DNA from: Paramyrothecium sp. XJ0827 | Lineage: Eukaryota > Ascomycota > Sordariomycetes > Hypocreales > Stachybotryaceae | DNA length: 64,000 bases | Direction of reading: 5' to 3' | Assembly: GCA_020881915.1 (NCBI GenBank) | Contig: JAJFPB010000004.1 | Coordinates: 2,728,001 to 2,792,000 of the forward strand | Shown: positions 60,919 through 64,000 of the stretch, one piece after another | How positions within the stretch are numbered: the stretch's first letter is position 1 | How the letters are laid out: every line of letters starts with the position of its first letter | Translations under genes and position numbers: made by a program | Notes under the pieces: generated by a model | Told to the model about the DNA's origin: nothing | The model's input: only the letters and a program-made list of their open reading frames with translations | Database searches by the model: none

Positions 60919-61319
60919 GTCTCCCTCAAATTGTGTTTTGGTGGAATGGGTTTTCAAAAAAAAAAAAAAGATTTCTTTGGTCATATACCCGTGTCCTCCT
61001 ATAAACGATACTGAGATAAACAAGATAATTGAGATGTATAAACCACCATTCAAAAAGATGTCGTTCTTTCACTCGCATGTCGATACTGCCAGAGTCGGAC
61101 TGGCTTGGCGGTTCAACGAGGTGTAGAAGGTAAGGTAGTGCATTCACGGGCCCCCCCACACTGTCCAAACGAGATCTTTTTAGTCCACCTTCGAAATTCT
61201 TCAACACTGCCAAAAACCCCCTTCAGAACCACCTGCAAGCAACAAGAGGGCAAACCCAAGACCATCGGGACCCTGATACCGCTGCAGGCACAGATCGCGT
61301 ATCAAGCAAAAATTCTACC
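60919..61319. other. Short intergenic region, RBR to Dus4
   Basis: 3' UTR of the RBR gene with the A14 run, then the promoter and leader of the Dus4 gene in about 400 bases. No further gene seen. Confidence 0.5.
60956..60969 (+). repeat. A14 homopolymer
   Basis: Fourteen consecutive A residues 38 bp after the RBR stop codon, in its 3' UTR; a likely site of length variation. Confidence 0.95.
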
Positions 61320-62862
61320 ATGTCTGTACTAGCTCTCACGGACGGATCCTCGCAGTATGGCAGACCCCGTCCCCTTCGTTACAATGCTTCCAAGCCAGCC
61401 TCCAGGGTAGCCTCTCTGACTCGCTCTCCGACAGTCCGCTCAAGATATTCGATGCCGCCAAGAAGCAGGACAAGTTCATCTACGCCTGCGCGCCCATGGT
61501 GCGCTACGGAAAGGTATGTGAAGCCGGGCGAGATGCCACTTCCGTCTACATCAAGCTTCGCCCGCCGGAGCGACGGCAACCCGGCTAACCAACTGGACGG
61601 CGTCCCGGCGACAGCTTGCGTTCCGCCAGACAGTTCACAAGTATGGCGTGGATATATGTTGGACGCCTATGATCCTCGCCAAGGAATTCAACCGGAACAG
61701 CTTTGCCCGAGACAGTGGTATGATTCTCCATCACAACAGCCGGCTATTTTGCAACGCGAGGCAGCACGAGACTAAGGTGCATGGCGGACATGAAGAATAA
61801 CAAACTTTGGCATGCAGATTTTACTATATCGACACAGGGCCCTCAAGCGTCCACCATTTTGCAGTTTGGGGCCAACAGCCCTCTAGAGTTGTCCCGGGCC
61901 TCGTCTCTCGCAGCACCCTATGTCAACGGCGTCGACCTGAATTGTGGCTGCCCCCAGTCCTGGGCATGCGCCGAAACGCTGGGCGCCGCATTAATGAATG
62001 AGCGAGAGCTCGTCAGAGACATGGTCGTCGAGACGAGGCAACGCCTCGCGCAGGATGGCTGGGACGTGAATTTGGACAAGGACAAGGACAGCACAAAGGG
62101 AAGGAGTGTTAGCGTGAAGATCCGCATTCATGACGACCTAAGGTGATTCCTCCAATCTCATGCCAATGCTGCCAACTCACTCTTTTCTTTCTGGGGGACA
62201 TGCTAACGAAAGCTATCAGGAAAACCATGGATTTCCTTGACACGGTGATAGGCCACCCGCAAAATCGTCAAGTCGACTGGGTCACCATTCACCCCAGAAC
62301 AAGGCGTACGCCTTCCACTGTGCCCATCAGGACCGATGCCCTGGAGATCCTCACATCCAAGTACTCGCCGATCCTTCCTGTGTTGCTCTCTGGGGACGTC
62401 TTTGAAATCAACTCGCTGCCCTTTTCAAGCCCTGGTGCCTCTACAGCCGACGGTTTCAAGACATTGACCATCCAAGAGGAGCCTCGTGGCGAGGTCTACC
62501 AGATAGAGAGTCTTTCTCAGGACAACCCGAAACCTAGCAACACCGGCATTTCCGGGTTTATGTCGGCGCGGGGACTTCTCGCGAACCCAGCCATGTTCGC
62601 GGGCCATACTTCTTGCCCTTGGGAGGCGCTGGAGACTTTCATGTGTAACGTCGCACGCTGCCCGCTCCCCTTCAAGGTAGCCATTCATCATGTCCAGGAG
62701 ATGTGTGGCCCCGGCATGGGAAAAGACAAGGCAGCACTGCTCAGCAAGAAAGAAAGGACCAGGCTGACGGAACTGACGAACATGAGCGAGCTTGTCGACT
62801 TCCTAGACGATAAGATCGCAGAGCACGCAGGGCAGACGAACGGGCTTAGGCGAGACCTGTGA
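61320..62862 (+). CDS. DUS4: tRNA-dihydrouridine(20a/20b) synthase, Dus4 type
   Basis: FMN enzyme reducing uridine in the tRNA D-loop. Firm exons: up to 61513 (KIFDAAKKQDKFIYACAPMVRYGK), 61615-61717, 61818-62142 and 62220-62862. Marks: APMVRYGKLAFRQTVHKYGVDICWTPMI, FNRNSFARDSDFTISTQG, and the catalytic Cys region DLNCGCPQSWACAE. VKIRIHDDLRKTMDFL, DWVTIHPRTR, LLSGDVF and GFMSARGLLANP also match. Dus4 usually has about 20 residues before KIFD. The N-terminus is the uncertain part: the frame has no ATG of its own, but a two-codon first exon at 61320-61325 (MS) spliced to 61406 would give a good start. The loop with repeated Pro/Thr/Glu around 62400-62560 differs in length between species. Total length is about 370 residues. 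Confidence 0.88.
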
Positions 62863-62972
62863 AGAACCAGACGCTCGAACCATGGACTTAAAACCGGCCA
62901 GTCGAGCCAAGACAATGTCCGCCATGCCCAGCCACAGAACCAAAGCTGGCTACAGCAAGCGAAAGTCGGAAA

Positions 62973-64000
62973 TTAGAGACTAGCCAGGACGCTCTGTATC
63001 CCCACAGTTCCCGAGTCATCCCGCCTTTGCACGAAGGACTTGAAGTCGGCTTTTGACAACTTTCCCCGGGACGAAGTGGTGCCTGATGGCAGCGTCCTGG
63101 CCTTCTCTTTCAACGCCTCGGGGCCAACAATAAAGAGGGAGCCAATTTCGGTCAGAAGCTCGACCGCTGTGGTCACGTCCTTGCCTAGCCTCCACTCCCT
63201 CACAGTTGAGACATATTTCGAAATATCCTGGGTGACCATGAGTCCACCGGTGGCATTGACTTGAAACTTCTTGAAGTGGTCAAAGAGAAGCTTCATCAGG
63301 GCAAGAGCTAATTCGCTGAAGAATTTTTCCGCGTTCTGGCCATCCACAGCTTGGCTTGCCTGGTTGCTGGCACGGCCTAGGAAGGTGCAGATACTCAGGC
63401 AGGTAGACGTCTGAAGGGACTCAAGCTCGCCATCCTTTGGTCGGAAGTCTTGCTTCTTTTGGCTTCCCAGGAGCTTGGTCACCCAGGCAGTGATTACGTC
63501 AATGGACACCTTCAAGACATTGTTGGTCTTCTTCTCGATAGAGTCGATGGCCATTTTCTTCTGAGCTTCCATGCTCCGTCGAACAGTCATGCTGGGTTCG
63601 GCGAGACGGATGAGTACGACGGCAATGAAGCGCTCCATAATAGTTGTAATGGTAACGGCTGGCCGCATTGCAGGTAGATATGACATGTTAGGCTCCGTCT
63701 TCACATTTTCCTGAGACGTGGCTTGGTCCTGGGCGGCGTCAAGCGCCGTCTCGACGTACACCTGCCCCATAGTCGTCAGCAGAAGAGTTAACAGGACATT
63801 GACATCCTTTGGCGTTTCCGTTTGCGTTCCGAGTTCCAAGGTCCGCTGAACACTTTCAGCCATCCACTTCAGCATCCTCTTGGCATTCGCCACACTTAAT
63901 ATGCCGTCTTCCTCAGATACGTCAATGTCGTTCTTGTTGTCCTTGTCCTGGAGGCCAGCCACCCGCAACATGGTGGCTTTCTGCGTCGGCGTCAATTCTG
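62973..64000 (-). CDS. SEC10: Exocyst subunit Sec10, C-terminal part (runs off window)
   Basis: C-terminal 341 residues of a helical-bundle protein of the exocyst, which tethers secretory vesicles at growth sites such as hyphal tips. The frame is open to the window edge, so the 5' part lies beyond 64000. Recognisable pieces: LTPTQKATMLRVAGLQDKD, ALDAAQDQATSQENVKTEPNMSYLPAM, LDHFKKF-like LLFDHFKKFQVNATGGLMVTQDISKYVSTVREW, AVELLTEIGSLFIVGPEALKEKAR. The ending SKADFKSFVQRRDDSGTVGIQSVLASL is as in fungal Sec10. No intron is seen in this part. The stop at 62973-62975 lies 110 bp from the Dus4 stop, in convergent orientation. Confidence 0.83.
   Translation of the reverse strand, partial: ELTPTQKATMLRVAGLQDKDNKNDIDVSEEDGILSVANAKRMLKWMAESVQRTLELGTQTETPKDVNVLLTLLLTTMGQVYVETALDAAQDQATSQENVKTEPNMSYLPAMRPAVTITTIMERFIAVVLIRLAEPSMTVRRSMEAQKKMAIDSIEKKTNNVLKVSIDVITAWVTKLLGSQKKQDFRPKDGELESLQTSTCLSICTFLGRASNQASQAVDGQNAEKFFSELALALMKLLFDHFKKFQVNATGGLMVTQDISKYVSTVREWRLGKDVTTAVELLTEIGSLFIVGPEALKEKARTLPSGTTSSRGKLSKADFKSFVQRRDDSGTVGIQSVLASL

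Overview
The window is a gene-dense stretch of nuclear DNA from a filamentous ascomycete. Protein sequences and intron style point to Sordariomycetes, most likely Hypocreales (inference; no marker gene was searched). Almost every gene is split by short introns of about 50-80 nt with GTRNGT donors and YAG acceptors. Exon joins below were deduced by eye from reading frame and family similarity. No rRNA, tRNA, CRISPR array, intact transposon or secondary-metabolite cluster could be recognised.

Layout. 0.9-4 kb: HpcH/HpaI-type aldolase (+), small glutaredoxin-like protein (-) and CHORD-CS co-chaperone (+). 5.8-8 kb: GRGGAGN-repeat protein (+) convergent with a secreted GH10 xylanase (-). 9.9-16 kb: Atg22 vacuolar permease, BAH-PHD chromatin reader and actin-capping protein beta (all +). 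16-20.6 kb: the longest gene-poor stretch, with simple repeats and one AT-rich block that may be a mobile-element relic. 20.6-25.3 kb: atypical NAD(P)-binding epimerase-like protein (+), small fungal protein (+), CBS-domain protein (-). 28.5-34.5 kb: CreB-type deubiquitinase (+), then Yos1 (-) and Alg12 (+) sharing a divergent promoter. 35.1-41.9 kb: complete four-exon adenylate cyclase (-), divergent across 2.8 kb from a GH13 maltase (+) at 44.6-46.6 kb. 46.8-52.2 kb: RTC4-like protein (-), dynamitin (+), MoaD-type molybdopterin synthase small subunit (+), PSI-domain membrane protein (-). 52.6-55 kb: one long reading frame broken by a single in-frame TAG (-). 55.2-64 kb: SDH assembly factor 1 (-), FAH-family hydrolase (+), RBR ubiquitin ligase with a coiled-coil tail (+), Dus4 (+), and the 3' part of Sec10 (-), which runs off the window.

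The genes are mostly conserved housekeeping functions: protein quality control and ubiquitin, ER/Golgi glycosylation and traffic, autophagy, cytoskeleton, cAMP signalling, molybdenum cofactor and tRNA modification. Two carbohydrate-active enzymes (xylanase, maltase) are scattered among them. CreB, adenylate cyclase, the maltase and the xylanase all bear on carbon sensing and use, but they are not physically clustered and no operon-like logic is implied. The points most worth a second look are the in-frame stop at 53.43 kb, the epimerase with no Tyr in its YxxxK motif, the BAH-PHD reader, recurrent TACCT/AGGTA clusters between genes, and a stop codon embedded in a splice donor at 24.23 kb.
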